In this document: positions 43,951 to 53,497 of the stretch, one piece after another
Position numbering within the stretch: the stretch's first letter is position 1
Layout of the letters: every line of letters starts with the position of its first letter
Assembly: GCA_902563055.1 (NCBI GenBank)
Contig: CACEWE010000007.1
Coordinates: forward strand, 1-57,481
Direction of reading: 5' to 3'
Source: an uncultured Gammaproteobacteria bacterium
GTDB lineage: Bacteria; Pseudomonadota; Gammaproteobacteria; Francisellales; CACEW01
Length of the DNA stretch: 57,481 nucleotides
Program-made: the position numbers and the translations under genes
The notes under the pieces: generated by a model
The model's input: the letters and a program-made list of their open reading frames with translations, nothing else
Databases searched by the model: none
What the model was told of the DNA's origin: nothing

Positions 43951-45012
43951 TCACTCGTCTAGATACAAACACATCGGCAAACTAACCACCTCCTCACACA
44001 ATTGCTCCGCAACTGGACAATATGCTGTTGAATCTGAAAAAGCAGGTTGCTGGTGCAAAGGAATAGGATAATGAACACAGCTTGGAACACCTTGAGCCTG
44101 AAGACTCTTCCTAAAACTATCCCTATTTTGAACTCTAAGCGTATATTGACCATAAACATGAGATCGTTCAGGCAATACAATTGGTGTTATAACATCTTGG
44201 TCTTTGTATTCTTGATTATAGCGCTCTGCTATCTGCTGCCTCTTGAGCACCTGGGAATCAAAGTGCTTTAATTTAACTTGCAAAATTGCAGCCTGCAATG
44301 TATCAAGCCTAGAATTAACCCCCACCCTAACATGATGATAATGCGCACTTTGACCATGAGACTTAACCTGCTTCATAACGCCGGCAAGCTCATCATCAGA
44401 AGTAAAAATAGCCCCACCATCACCATAACAACCAAGAGGCTTGGTCGGAAAAAAGCTTGTAGTGGCAACTTCTGATACATTACAGGACTTTTTACCCTTG
44501 TATGTAGCACCAAAACTTTGAGCAGCATCCTCTATAACATAAATCTTTTGTTGATTTAATTTAGAATATCGATTAGCCACAGCGTTTATGGCATCCATAT
44601 CAGGAATTTGCCCATAAAGAGAAACAGGTATGATTGCTTTTGTTTTCTCTGTTATTTTTTCTTCAATTAAATCCGCATTAATAAGATAACTGTCTTTCTC
44701 AATATCCACAAACACAGGAGTAGCACCCAACAAAGCGATAGTTTCAGCTGTTGAAATAAATGTGAACGGTGTCGTAATGACCTCATCCCCCGGCCCTATA
44801 CCTGCAGCCATCATTACAATTTGCAGCGCATCAGTTCCATTCGCGCATGTAATACAATGCTTTGCACCCGTGTAACCTTGCAGCTGCTCCTCCAGCTCAA
44901 AAACTGCCGGTCCCATAATAAAATTACCGCTTGAAAGCACTTTTTGCATAGCAGCACCCATCTCGGCTTTGTGCTCCTCATACTGCGCTTGGATATCAAA
45001 AAAAGGCTTCAT
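43951..45012 (-). CDS. WbpE-like UDP-3-keto-sugar aminotransferase, 3' end probably frameshifted
   Basis: About 353 residues from ATG 45012 (GGAG six bases upstream): FDIQAQYEEHKAEM, FIMGPAVFELEEQL, CANGTDALQIVMMA, VIEDAAQSFGATYKGKKS, Schiff-base Lys in SFFPTKPLGCYGDGG and GVNSRLDTLQAAIL. These are nearly block-for-block WbpE of P. aeruginosa, which makes 2,3-diamino uronic sugars. The frame ends at LPMCLYLDE, about a dozen residues short. The +1 frame continues TSELEVIGHFIYM to a TAG at 43917, as expected for the normal C-terminus. No WbpB or WbpD is visible in the window. Confidence 0.85.
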   Translation of the reverse strand: MKPFFDIQAQYEEHKAEMGAAMQKVLSSGNFIMGPAVFELEEQLQGYTGAKHCITCANGTDALQIVMMAAGIGPGDEVITTPFTFISTAETIALLGATPVFVDIEKDSYLINADLIEEKITEKTKAIIPVSLYGQIPDMDAINAVANRYSKLNQQKIYVIEDAAQSFGATYKGKKSCNVSEVATTSFFPTKPLGCYGDGGAIFTSDDELAGVMKQVKSHGQSAHYHHVRVGVNSRLDTLQAAILQVKLKHFDSQVLKRQQIAERYNQEYKDQDVITPIVLPERSHVYGQYTLRVQNRDSFRKSLQAQGVPSCVHYPIPLHQQPAFSDSTAYCPVAEQLCEEVVSLPMCLYLDE

Positions 45013-45117
45013 CAAAACTCCACTTAAAACTTTTACACTAATCATCTTTTTACCACACCAAAAGCAAACTTAAAGGAAAGTAGCAAAAAGATAAACAAAC
45101 AACTAAAAACTAGTAGC

Positions 45118-45145
45118 TTTATAAATATTCTATAATTAAAATCAA
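45118..45145 (-). promoter_or_regulatory. Candidate promoter for the aminotransferase-epimerase unit
   Basis: TTGATT (45140-45145) and TATAAA (45118-45123), spacer 16, on the minus strand, about 105 nt before the WbpE-like ATG. Confidence 0.4.
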
Positions 45146-45368
45146 ACACTACCCTCCGTGTAACCTGCAAGACTCAGTAGCATTTCAAAATACAATAGTA
45201 TGAGCTTACGCTAAAGTTTAACAAGATAAAATTTAAGGGAAGCCTAACAATAACTCAGGCAAAGGTCAATGAATTATTGGGGTGCAATCAGAGGACCAAA
45301 ATACAGTCTCCTAATGTAAGCCATAATATCGAAATTATAGCGTAACAAAGATTTACAGACACAACCCC
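45146..45368. other. Intergenic stretch with no recognised feature
   Basis: Between the feoB stop and the promoter of the aminotransferase unit I see no credible ORF, no strong hairpin with a T-run and no repeat. The gap of about 350 nt marks the end of the feo unit and the start of the polysaccharide locus. Confidence 0.5.
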
Positions 45369-47696
45369 CTAAACCACCTTAGCATCACAACCAGAAGCAC
45401 AACCCTTACAGGCTTTTGTAATGCCGCACGCACCGCCACTAAAATCAAAACGGGATGGCGCCTTTCGTGCTATATAAAGCAAAGCACTATAACTGAGCAC
45501 CATAAGCACAAGCATTGCCGCTAAATAACAAGAAGCAGAAACCAGATGGGTACTTAACTGACTAAACTGAAAAGCACAAGTAGCCGCTACATACGCCACT
45601 ACCGTACTCCATACCGTTGATAAACCCGCCCAAAAACGCCCACCCTCACGCGCCGTGGCCGCAACCGCTGAAACACACGGAACGTAAAGTAATACAAACA
45701 ATAAATAACAAAAAGCACGCCAAGGTGTTTGAAAATGATGTACCATCTGACCCATCGCCGATTGATCCATCACTGCATCAGCCCGATTAGCCTCAAAAGG
45801 ATTCACCCAAGCCTCTGCACTAATCCCAGTAAAACCATCTTTCATTTCTTGCCATAAGTCCTGAAACTTCTCCTTCCAAACAAACGGCTCGGAACTACTG
45901 GCATCATCTGCATGCTGGGAATACAAAGTATTAAGCGTTCCAACCACCACTTCCTTCGCCAAGGTACCTGTAAGCAAGCCCACCGTTGCCGGCCAATTAT
46001 CCTTGGTAATACCGATGGGCTCAAACACCGGAGTAATCGCTTTAGATACCACAGAAAGCGCAGAATCTTGCTGCTTGGAATACACCAAATGACCATCAAA
46101 ACTTACCGCATTCATACATCCAAGCAAAATAGAAATAGGAATAATATACTTACCGGCCCGCACTACAAAAAAACGCAGCTTTTGCCAAGTATGCTTTAAC
46201 AAGGCACCAATTTGCGGGCGATGATACTCTGGCAACTCCAAAATAAAGGCCTCACACTTGCCCAGCAATATGGTTTTCTTCAGCGCCAATGCAGTAAGCA
46301 AAGCCGCCAAAACCCCAATAATATACAATATAAACACCACAAGCGCGCCGCGATGCGGGAAAAATGCCGCAGCAAAAACCCCAAAAATAGCCAAACGTGC
46401 CCCACAAGACATAAACGGTGACATCATCATGGTAATTAAACGATCTCTACGCTGCTCAAGCGTTCTGGTGGCCATAATCGCCGGCACATTACAACCAAAA
46501 CCAATAATTAAAGGAATAAACGACTTACCCGGCAAGCCCACCGCCAACATAATGCGATCCATCACAAATGCCGCCCGCGCCATATAACCTGAATCTTCTA
46601 AAAAACATAAAAATAAAAACATCAAACCAATTTGTGGGATAAAGGCAATAACCGTATTAATACCCAAACCTAAACCATCAGCAAAAAATGCCGTCACCCA
46701 ACTTGGTGCATGCAAATACATACACAAAGCACGCAGACCATCCATAATAAAAAGCTCTGAGCCGGTATCAAAAAAAGGCTGCAAGGCACTACCAATCGTA
46801 ATAGAAAATTCAAAAAGCAAATACATTACCAGTAAGAAAATGGGCAAACCCAAGTAACGATTCAAACACACCGCATCAATACGATCACTGATGCGCTTTG
46901 CAAAAGTTTTTTTATTTTCCACCGCCTGTTCTATACACTGATTCAGCAAGCCAAAGCGGGCATTAGCCATTGCTAAGTTTGCCTCCGTTCCACATAGCTC
47001 TGCCACATGATCCTGAACTTTTTGAATCTGCACCTTCTGCGCCTCATCCTCGCTAAAACCAGTCTCTAAAAGCCAGCCTGCGCGCCATTTTGCCTCCGGC
47101 GTTTCATAGCTCTCTGGTGCAATAAATTCAGCAATAGTATTAATTCCCTGCTGCAAAGCATCCGGGTATGCATTGCGCAAAACATCAGAAGAATGCGCCT
47201 GCGCCAAAGATTCTAAAAATGCCGCCTTACCTTTGCCTACTCTGGCATTCATTGGCACGACCACCACCCCTGTTTGTCGTGACAATGCATCATAATCAAT
47301 AACCACACCATTTTTTTTGGCAACATCAATCATATTCACCACAAGCACAACCTTTACCCCCAAAGACAAAAGCTGCATGGTCAAGTATAAATGACGCGCC
47401 AAGTGCGCTCCATCTACAATATTGACAATAATATCACTTTGATGCGCTAATAAATATTCTCTAGCTATTTGCGCATCTAGCGCGCCTTCTTCTGGCGGCA
47501 ACATCAGCGTGTAAATACCTGGCAAATCTACTACTTCATAACCTTGACCTTGATGGCTAAAACTTCCGGTTTTCTTATCGACCGTAACCCCCGGCCAATT
47601 ACCAACCTTTTGTTTACTTCCAGTTAACAAGTTAAACAAGGAGCTTTTTCCAGCATTAGGGTTGCCCACCAGGGCAATATTTACTTTATCTTTCAT
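45369..47696 (-). CDS. feoB: Ferrous iron transport protein B
   Basis: A 775-residue protein. The N-terminal GTPase has G1 GNPNAGKSS, the G3 motif VDLPGIYTL and G4 VNMIDVAKK. Two Gate-type membrane regions follow, with LIIGFGCNVPAIMATRTLEQ carrying the conserved Cys and a second region with GLLTGTLAKEVVVGTL. The tail is Cys-rich (GGACGITKACKGCASGC). It imports Fe2+ across the inner membrane. The start overlaps feoA by 11 nt. Confidence 0.97.
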   Translation of the reverse strand: MKDKVNIALVGNPNAGKSSLFNLLTGSKQKVGNWPGVTVDKKTGSFSHQGQGYEVVDLPGIYTLMLPPEEGALDAQIAREYLLAHQSDIIVNIVDGAHLARHLYLTMQLLSLGVKVVLVVNMIDVAKKNGVVIDYDALSRQTGVVVVPMNARVGKGKAAFLESLAQAHSSDVLRNAYPDALQQGINTIAEFIAPESYETPEAKWRAGWLLETGFSEDEAQKVQIQKVQDHVAELCGTEANLAMANARFGLLNQCIEQAVENKKTFAKRISDRIDAVCLNRYLGLPIFLLVMYLLFEFSITIGSALQPFFDTGSELFIMDGLRALCMYLHAPSWVTAFFADGLGLGINTVIAFIPQIGLMFLFLCFLEDSGYMARAAFVMDRIMLAVGLPGKSFIPLIIGFGCNVPAIMATRTLEQRRDRLITMMMSPFMSCGARLAIFGVFAAAFFPHRGALVVFILYIIGVLAALLTALALKKTILLGKCEAFILELPEYHRPQIGALLKHTWQKLRFFVVRAGKYIIPISILLGCMNAVSFDGHLVYSKQQDSALSVVSKAITPVFEPIGITKDNWPATVGLLTGTLAKEVVVGTLNTLYSQHADDASSSEPFVWKEKFQDLWQEMKDGFTGISAEAWVNPFEANRADAVMDQSAMGQMVHHFQTPWRAFCYLLFVLLYVPCVSAVAATAREGGRFWAGLSTVWSTVVAYVAATCAFQFSQLSTHLVSASCYLAAMLVLMVLSYSALLYIARKAPSRFDFSGGACGITKACKGCASGCDAKVV

Positions 47697-47916
47697 CTAT
47701 TGCCTCCAAGATCAAATCCTCCAAAAGCGACTTGCGAACACTGATGCGCGTTCCCTGAACATGTAAAATATAAGGATCACCCAATGGCGCTTTTTGCATC
47801 ACTGTAAAATGGCGCCCTGGCGCTAAACCCATAGACATAAGATGCTGCTGAGCATGCAAGGATAAAGCCGCTCTAAAACCTTTCACCTTGTAACTAGTGT
47901 GCACTTTAATAGCCAA
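47686..47916 (-). CDS. feoA: Ferrous iron transport protein A
   Basis: A 76-residue SH3-like protein: GFRAALSLHAQQHLMSMGLAPGR, then DPYILHVQGTRISVRKSL, which are the FeoA core features (LMSMGL-PG, then RIS-R). It assists FeoB. It is the first gene of the feo unit, downstream of a Fur-box promoter. Confidence 0.92.
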   Translation of the reverse strand: MAIKVHTSYKVKGFRAALSLHAQQHLMSMGLAPGRHFTVMQKAPLGDPYILHVQGTRISVRKSLLEDLILEAIDER

Positions 47917-47948
47917 TGTTTTTAACCTACTTATCTATTTTTTGCGCC

Positions 47949-47999
47949 ATCATATACATATTAAACGGTCTCGTCAAGAAGAAAATGAGATTCATTATC
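47949..47999 (-). promoter_or_regulatory. feoA promoter with Fur box
   Basis: TTGACG (47972-47977), 17-nt spacer, TATGAT (47949-47954). Three bases upstream of the -35 lies a 19-bp element at 47981-47999 matching GATAATGATAATCATTATC at 16 of 19 positions. Iron-loaded Fur would repress feoAB from here. Confidence 0.8.
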
Positions 48000-48164
48000 A
48001 TTTAAAAACAAAATAGCTTATTTTTATTTTTTTAAGAGATATCTCAAAGCCCTACTAAGCAAACAACCATCTCAAGCAAAAGAAATCATCCTTGATAATA
48101 TTAAATATAGGAAATAAAAAAATACTTAACTACCATAAAAACAACTATAAGTTGCGGAAATGAG

Positions 48165-49280
48165 ATGTTCAAACAAACGCTAAATGTGTTCATGCAGTTT
48201 TGTATCATTTTGTCTTTTAGCATCCTGTGTCCAATATTGTCTTACGCCGCTGAGGCATACGAGCAAAATGAAAAAATACTGACCGTTGGCGTTCTAGATA
48301 ATCACATGCCTATTTCAACGGTTAAAGATGGGATACCTCAAGGTATTGGTGTAGACTTGTTTAAAAAGATCGCCAATAGTCTTTCTCTGAACTATAAAAT
48401 TTACGAAGTTAAAGATCCATATCTAGGGATAGAGCTAACTAAACTGGGTCTATTTGATGTTTTAATTGGGCCCTATCAAAATCAAGCAAAATTTTCTCAA
48501 ACTCTAGACTTTAGCGTTCCTTTTTTTGCTGGAGGAACACAATTGTATAGCAAAAAGCAAACAATCAGCTTCTCGAGTCTCATAAAAATTGTATGGTCTC
48601 CATTATTAACTAATACCATAATTTTATTTACTATAGTGTTTAGTATTTTAGCAATTCTCTTATGTATTGGAGAAATTCACAATAGAAGGAAATCCTCAAG
48701 CTTAACAGAAGAAGTAAGCCATACCATTTGGGTAACCTTATTTATGGTACTTGGTGAAATTATCCACGACCCTAAAACGAACATTGGAAAACTATCAATT
48801 TTCTTAATGTACATAAGCTCCATTGCCGTTTTAACCATAGTGGGTTCTTCAATTTCTGCATCTATTATTCAAATATCTCAATTTTCTGAATTAAATATAT
48901 CTGTTCCAGAAGAAATCCAAGGTAAAAACATTGGTGTTATCAGCAATTCAGCAGAAGAAGATCTTGCTAGAAGTTATGGTGCAGATATTTATGAAGGAGA
49001 AAATCTATCTGCTTTGTTTAAAGCCTTGGATAACAATACAATTGAAGGCATACTAAGCATTTACTCTACTACTGATTATTTCATTGAGCATAAGCAGATC
49101 AAGAATATACAAAACAGTCCCTTTTTCTTTGACCGCAACCTTTTCAACTTTGCATTCCCAAACAATAGCCCACTACTAGAGCCCTTTGATAAGGCCATCG
49201 TAAGCCTTCAAAACACAAGACAAAACAAAGATATATGCACTAAGTATATTGAAAAAAATTTAGAGGACTGCATATTATGA
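48165..49280 (+). CDS. Ionotropic-glutamate-receptor-like membrane protein A
   Basis: A 371-residue protein with a signal peptide (about 1-28), then half of a solute-binding domain (about 38-130: ILTVGVLDNHMPIS, GIGVDLFKKIAN, DVLIGP). A membrane segment follows (about 143-165), then a short re-entrant-like stretch (TIWVTLFMVLGEIIHDPKT), a second helix ending GSSISASII, and the other half of the binding domain (about 240-360). The binding domain split by helix-loop-helix is the prokaryotic glutamate-receptor layout. The potassium-filter TVGYG is absent. The Arg that usually binds a ligand carboxylate is not at its usual place before DFS. The last residues are ICTKYIEKNLEDCIL. It may be a ligand-gated channel or a sensor. 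Confidence 0.7.
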   Translation: MFKQTLNVFMQFCIILSFSILCPILSYAAEAYEQNEKILTVGVLDNHMPISTVKDGIPQGIGVDLFKKIANSLSLNYKIYEVKDPYLGIELTKLGLFDVLIGPYQNQAKFSQTLDFSVPFFAGGTQLYSKKQTISFSSLIKIVWSPLLTNTIILFTIVFSILAILLCIGEIHNRRKSSSLTEEVSHTIWVTLFMVLGEIIHDPKTNIGKLSIFLMYISSIAVLTIVGSSISASIIQISQFSELNISVPEEIQGKNIGVISNSAEEDLARSYGADIYEGENLSALFKALDNNTIEGILSIYSTTDYFIEHKQIKNIQNSPFFFDRNLFNFAFPNNSPLLEPFDKAIVSLQNTRQNKDICTKYIEKNLEDCIL

Positions 49281-50005
49281 AGACTCTTACATTAAACGTA
49301 CTTTTACTACTATGTACACTATCTGGATTAACTTTTGCAGATACATTTGAATTCAAATCAGACCCATACCCCCCTTACATTATTGCCGATCAATATAATA
49401 ATTTTTCTGGCGGTACTATTAGAGGAACTATTATACCAATATTTCAAGCCCTCCTAACTCCTATTAATATACAGATAAAGCCATGGCCCAAAGTCATTGA
49501 TACAATGATCAGCGGAGAAACAGATGGAACACTTGCTATGAAAGATGCCTTCAGATCTAAATATATGATTTTTAGCGATCCTGTCTATGATGCAGATCAA
49601 GTACTTTTTTACTATAAAAATTACAACCCCATTGGTTCATACAAAGATAATAGTCAACTATCAAATTATAAAATAGGCCTTGTAAAAGGATATAGCTATA
49701 AAACTCAATTCTACAAAGACATATTTAAGTTCCGAATTGATGCCCGATTTGCAAACTCAGACCAGGAAAATATCGAAAAACTACAAAAAGGGAAGCTCGA
49801 CTACTTAGTAGGAAATAAGGATGTTATTATGTACCTTATCAATCAATCAAATTTTGATAACAAGAACTTTAAATACCAAAAAAAACCCATATTCAAAGAC
49901 TACCTTTATCTTGCAGTTTCAAAAAAATCAAATTTCAGAGATATTATTCCAAAATTTAACCAAAAGCTTAAAGAATTAAGAAAAAAGGCATCATCAAGCC
50001 CTTAA
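49277..50005 (+). CDS. Periplasmic solute-binding protein (family 3) between two receptor-like genes
   Basis: A 242-residue exported protein, signal peptide ending near TFA-DT. The body is a type II solute-binding fold: FKSDPYPPYII, IIPIFQALL, WPKVIDTMISGETDG, then DAFRSKYMIFSDPVY, where Arg lies six residues before the Phe of FSDP as in amino-acid-binding members. It has no membrane segment other than the signal. Its ATG overlaps the stop of receptor A by four bases. No ABC permease or ATPase gene accompanies it. Confidence 0.78.
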   Translation: MKTLTLNVLLLLCTLSGLTFADTFEFKSDPYPPYIIADQYNNFSGGTIRGTIIPIFQALLTPINIQIKPWPKVIDTMISGETDGTLAMKDAFRSKYMIFSDPVYDADQVLFYYKNYNPIGSYKDNSQLSNYKIGLVKGYSYKTQFYKDIFKFRIDARFANSDQENIEKLQKGKLDYLVGNKDVIMYLINQSNFDNKNFKYQKKPIFKDYLYLAVSKKSNFRDIIPKFNQKLKELRKKASSSP

Positions 50006-50027
50006 ACAAACCCAAACAAGGAAAAAA

Positions 50028-51122
50028 ATGAAATTATTCAATAAAATTAGCTCACAAATTTTACTCATTTTAGCATTATGCTTTTGCAGCATATATGCAG
50101 CGGATAACAACAAAGTATTAAAGATTGGTGTAAACACCGATAAAATGCCCATATCAGGATATGAACATCAAAAATTTATAGGTATTGGCGTAGATATATT
50201 CAAAGAGATAGCACAGAAGCTTTCATTGGAATATAAATTTGTTCCTGTAAAATATGGATCAAAAATACTTGATAAAATGAAAAACAACGATTTGGATATC
50301 CTTATTGGGCCAAATACACCCCATCACTATCATAGTTATAAAATACTCTATAGTTCGCCATTTTTTGTTGAAGGCTCACAACTATTTAGTAAAAAAAATA
50401 AAATTACAATTTTAGAGGTTCTAAAAATCTTGTGGACCCCTTTGTTATACCATTCTTTACTAGCAGCACTGCTAATATACACTACATTCAGCTATATATG
50501 CTATAAATATGAAGCAAAAAATGCTCTTAAAAAAGAACAAATAGAAAAAGAAAAAAACAACATAATCTGGAACGCTTTATTTGCTTTTACTGGAGAAATG
50601 ATAAAAGAGCCCAAAACCAACATTGGCAAATCATGTGTGTTTATACTAATAGTAACCTCAATGATTATGCTTTCACTTCTTGGCGCATCGATAACCTCAT
50701 CCATTATTCAAATAACAAATTTCTCTAAATCTAATATAAAAAATCATGCCGATATATTTGAAAAAAAAGTTGGGGTATTACAAAATGAAGCTTCATTACA
50801 AAATAAAATTCACAGGTACAATGGATTCATAAAGAAAAGCGCAAACTATACCGAACTATTTCAGCTTCTAAACGATGGCGATGTCGATTATATTTTAGGA
50901 AACCGCTCCAATATAAACCATTTTATAAGAGAAAATCATATTCCCAACATTATAAGTAGTGACTTTTATTTTAGCAAACGGTTTTTTAGTTTTGTCTTCT
51001 TTAAGAATAACAATGTATACCATGACATAAATAACGAGCTAATAAAAAGACAACAATACGATCAAAATGACAAAATATGTGATTATTACTTACCCAAAAG
51101 CTCACATGACTGCATATTATAA
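50028..51122 (+). CDS. Ionotropic-glutamate-receptor-like membrane protein B
   Basis: A 364-residue paralogue of the protein at 48165-49280 with the same order: signal peptide (ending YAA-DN), first lobe (KIGVNTDKMPISG, GIGVDIFKEIAQKLSLEY, DILIGPN), helix, loop NALFAFTGEMIKEPKT, second helix ending GASITSSII, and second lobe. Both proteins share G-E-(I/M)-I-x-(D/E)-PKTNIGK across the loop and both end in a Cys pair eleven residues apart followed by IL (KICDYYLPKSSHDCIL here). No Arg is at the usual carboxylate-binding position. It is 22 nt downstream of the binding protein gene. Confidence 0.7.
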   Translation: MKLFNKISSQILLILALCFCSIYAADNNKVLKIGVNTDKMPISGYEHQKFIGIGVDIFKEIAQKLSLEYKFVPVKYGSKILDKMKNNDLDILIGPNTPHHYHSYKILYSSPFFVEGSQLFSKKNKITILEVLKILWTPLLYHSLLAALLIYTTFSYICYKYEAKNALKKEQIEKEKNNIIWNALFAFTGEMIKEPKTNIGKSCVFILIVTSMIMLSLLGASITSSIIQITNFSKSNIKNHADIFEKKVGVLQNEASLQNKIHRYNGFIKKSANYTELFQLLNDGDVDYILGNRSNINHFIRENHIPNIISSDFYFSKRFFSFVFFKNNNVYHDINNELIKRQQYDQNDKICDYYLPKSSHDCIL

Positions 51123-51179
51123 ATTGTAGGCTTGAAGCCAATAAAAAATATTTGACCGCACCTAAAAATGCACCATTAA

Positions 51180-52211
51180 TTATGCTTGTTGTAATACCAA
51201 ATGACCACATTTACGCCCCGGGCGTGGCTCTTTGTGATAATCATAGCGTGCAATTAGGGGTTTCTCTGACAGTTGCGGTGGTTTTTCACCAATAACATTT
51301 TCCATATACAGATCCGCTCTCACTACTTCTATGTCCTTTAAGGGCAAGCCACATACTGCACGGACATGAGATTCAAACTGGGAAACATTGCAGGCTTCAA
51401 TTGTTAAATGACCAGAATTATGGACCCTGGGAGCCATTTCATTAAACCACAGCCCGCCTGATTGTGTTACAAAGAATTCTATTGCCAAAACTCCCACATA
51501 ATCAAGCTGTTTGATAAGCGCACAAGCGTACTGCTGAGCCTGTTTCTCTAAAGCAGCATCAAAACCCCCTATTTGTGAACGCCGTAAAATACCCTGATGA
51601 TGGGTATTTTTTAGCAGCGGATAAAAACGCATCTCACCGTGTTGATCCACTGCAGTAATCAAAGAACATTCACAAGCAAAATCTACCAGTGCCTCAACAA
51701 TACAGGCCTGATTTTGACACTGGGCATAGATCGCATCAAGATCGCTTTTTTGCGTGATGCACCACTGGCCCTTGCCATCATAACCCTCACGCCTGGTTTT
51801 TAAAATTGCCCCTTCAGGCAATTGCTTCATGGCATTAGATAAATCTTCTATGCTATTAACTTCATAATAAGCACCACATGGAATACCAAGTTCAGTTGCT
51901 TGATTTTTTTCCATTAATCGATCTTGGGCACAGGCCAAGGCCTTTGCCCCGGGATGAACGGGTGTAATATCGTTTAAGGCCTTTATAAGTTTTGGATCGA
52001 TATTTTCATTTTCCAAACTTAATACATCCATTTGCTCAGCAAAGGCTTTGAGCGTATCCCAATCAGATAATGCGCCAACTACACACTTTGCCGTATAGGA
52101 GGCCGGATCATCTTTGGCTTGCGTATAAGCATAAAGATCAACACCTAAAGATTGCGCCGCTGTGCCTAGTAACTGGGCTAATTGACCGCCGCCTAAAATA
52201 CCTAACTTCAT
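51180..52211 (-). CDS. purK: 5-(carboxyamino)imidazole ribonucleotide synthase PurK
   Basis: A 343-residue ATP-grasp enzyme of purine synthesis: [57 protein letters not shown] and [20 protein letters not shown]. It converts AIR, ATP and bicarbonate to N5-CAIR, which PurE uses. Its ATG overlaps the purE stop by four bases. It converges with the receptor-like unit 58 nt away. Confidence 0.96.
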   Translation of the reverse strand: MKLGILGGGQLAQLLGTAAQSLGVDLYAYTQAKDDPASYTAKCVVGALSDWDTLKAFAEQMDVLSLENENIDPKLIKALNDITPVHPGAKALACAQDRLMEKNQATELGIPCGAYYEVNSIEDLSNAMKQLPEGAILKTRREGYDGKGQWCITQKSDLDAIYAQCQNQACIVEALVDFACECSLITAVDQHGEMRFYPLLKNTHHQGILRRSQIGGFDAALEKQAQQYACALIKQLDYVGVLAIEFFVTQSGGLWFNEMAPRVHNSGHLTIEACNVSQFESHVRAVCGLPLKDIEVVRADLYMENVIGEKPPQLSEKPLIARYDYHKEPRPGRKCGHLVLQQA

Positions 52212-52696
52212 GTTCCTGGATCCAACTTTTGTAAAACCGCCTCAGTTTGCGCCAGCCTGTATGCTTGATAACGCTCCATTACCTCAGAGTCCTGTGTGGC
52301 TATGATACTCACCGCTAATAATGCTGCATTATGCGCGCCGGCTGCCCCAATGGCTAAAGTACCCACCGGAATGCCTTTGGGCATTTGCACAATGGACAAC
52401 AGTGAATCAAGCCCTCCTAGGGTTTTGGTTTCAATGGGAACCCCTAAAACCGGAAGCGGTGTTTGCGCAGCTAGCATTCCTGGCAAATGCGCACTCCCTC
52501 CAGCGCCTGCAATAATCACTTTTAAGCCACGCCCCAAGGCCTCTTTAGCATAACTTGAGAGTAAATCAGGCGTGCGGTGCGCCGAAACAATTTGTTTTTC
52601 ATAAGCCACACTAAACTCATCTAGCATCTGGCACGCTATCGACATAATAGGCCAATCAGACTGCGACCCCATCACCACCCCAATTTGTGCTGCCAT
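52208..52696 (-). CDS. purE: N5-CAIR mutase PurE
   Basis: About 162 residues from ATG 52696 with AAGGAG upstream: [43 protein letters not shown] and ALIxx-type [10 protein letters not shown]. It moves the carboxyl group of N5-CAIR to give CAIR. The longer reading adds eight residues inside the zip gene. Being downstream of two metal-transporter genes without a gap, it is probably co-transcribed with them. Confidence 0.96.
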   Translation of the reverse strand: MAAQIGVVMGSQSDWPIMSIACQMLDEFSVAYEKQIVSAHRTPDLLSSYAKEALGRGLKVIIAGAGGSAHLPGMLAAQTPLPVLGVPIETKTLGGLDSLLSIVQMPKGIPVGTLAIGAAGAHNAALLAVSIIATQDSEVMERYQAYRLAQTEAVLQKLDPGT

Positions 52697-52710
52697 CTTT
52701 TTCTCCTTTT

Positions 52711-53454
52711 CTAAAACCAATACGCAATCACGGCCATCAAGCCAAAGCCTAAAAGCACAAAACTATACTGCCTGACATTACAACATTTTTCCACCATGAC
52801 CGAGCGACTTAAACCATGTAGCGTACCCAAATACAAAAATGTACCAGCCGCTAAGGAATTAATTGACGCTAGTAAAGGTAAAGAGGCATTATCGTGATGA
52901 ATCAAACTTCCAGCAAGCAAGCCAATTGGTGTCATGAGTGCAAAGAAAAGATAATAGCTCAACCTTCTAGCTAAAGAATCAGGCGATTGGTTAATTTGCA
53001 CCGATAAGGCAAAACCCTCAGCCCACTTATGACCAACAATCGCAATAGCTAAAACACTAAAAAGTTCAAAATTGCTCGCCACTCCCAAAGCACCACCCTC
53101 TAAAAGCGAATGGATACTTAGCATAATTACTGGCAACAATACAAAACTTTTAGGATCTTTATGAGCATATTTTTCTCTGGTAAAATGCTCAAACCATAAC
53201 AGAAACAAAAGCATCAATCCTGCAATTAAAGCTGCAAGTGGATAGCCATAACCTGCCTCACTAAACATCTCGCTAGAATCAGGGAGCATATGCATTAAGC
53301 CCGCCCCTAAAAAAACGCCACTGGCAAAAGCCTCTGCTAGTGGGAAGCTGGAGACCTTTTGTTGTCTTTTAGCAAAAGGATACCAACCAGAAATTAAGGT
53401 TAACACTAATAAAAAGGCTGCTAAAAGATATTTCAAGCCTATAAATTCAAACAC
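52711..53454 (-). CDS. ZIP-family metal transporter, copy 2
   Basis: About 247 residues. I set the start at a GTG (53454) because the following residues [13 protein letters not shown] align with the start of the upstream paralogue. No ATG is available before the first helix. ZIP motifs are present: [12 protein letters not shown] in helix 4 and [15 protein letters not shown] in helix 5, which form the metal site. Eight helices, short loop with His residues ([12 protein letters not shown]). Given the Fur-box promoter of the unit, Fe2+ is a plausible substrate besides Zn2+ or Mn2+. Confidence 0.88.
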   Translation of the reverse strand: MFEFIGLKYLLAAFLLVLTLISGWYPFAKRQQKVSSFPLAEAFASGVFLGAGLMHMLPDSSEMFSEAGYGYPLAALIAGLMLLFLLWFEHFTREKYAHKDPKSFVLLPVIMLSIHSLLEGGALGVASNFELFSVLAIAIVGHKWAEGFALSVQINQSPDSLARRLSYYLFFALMTPIGLLAGSLIHHDNASLPLLASINSLAAGTFLYLGTLHGLSRSVMVEKCCNVRQYSFVLLGFGLMAVIAYWF

Positions 53455-53497
53455 GTCTATCGCCACAGCTTGCTGATCATGACTATTTATAAAGAAT

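Noticed and set aside
45240..45330. Short ORF (MAYIRRLYFGPLIAPQ) in the gap downstream of feoB
   Set aside because: Sixteen codons, no ribosome site, no similarity I can name.
51123..51179. GGCTTGAAGCC as a bidirectional terminator between the receptor unit and purK
   Set aside because: The palindrome leaves a one-base loop and no T-run follows in either direction.
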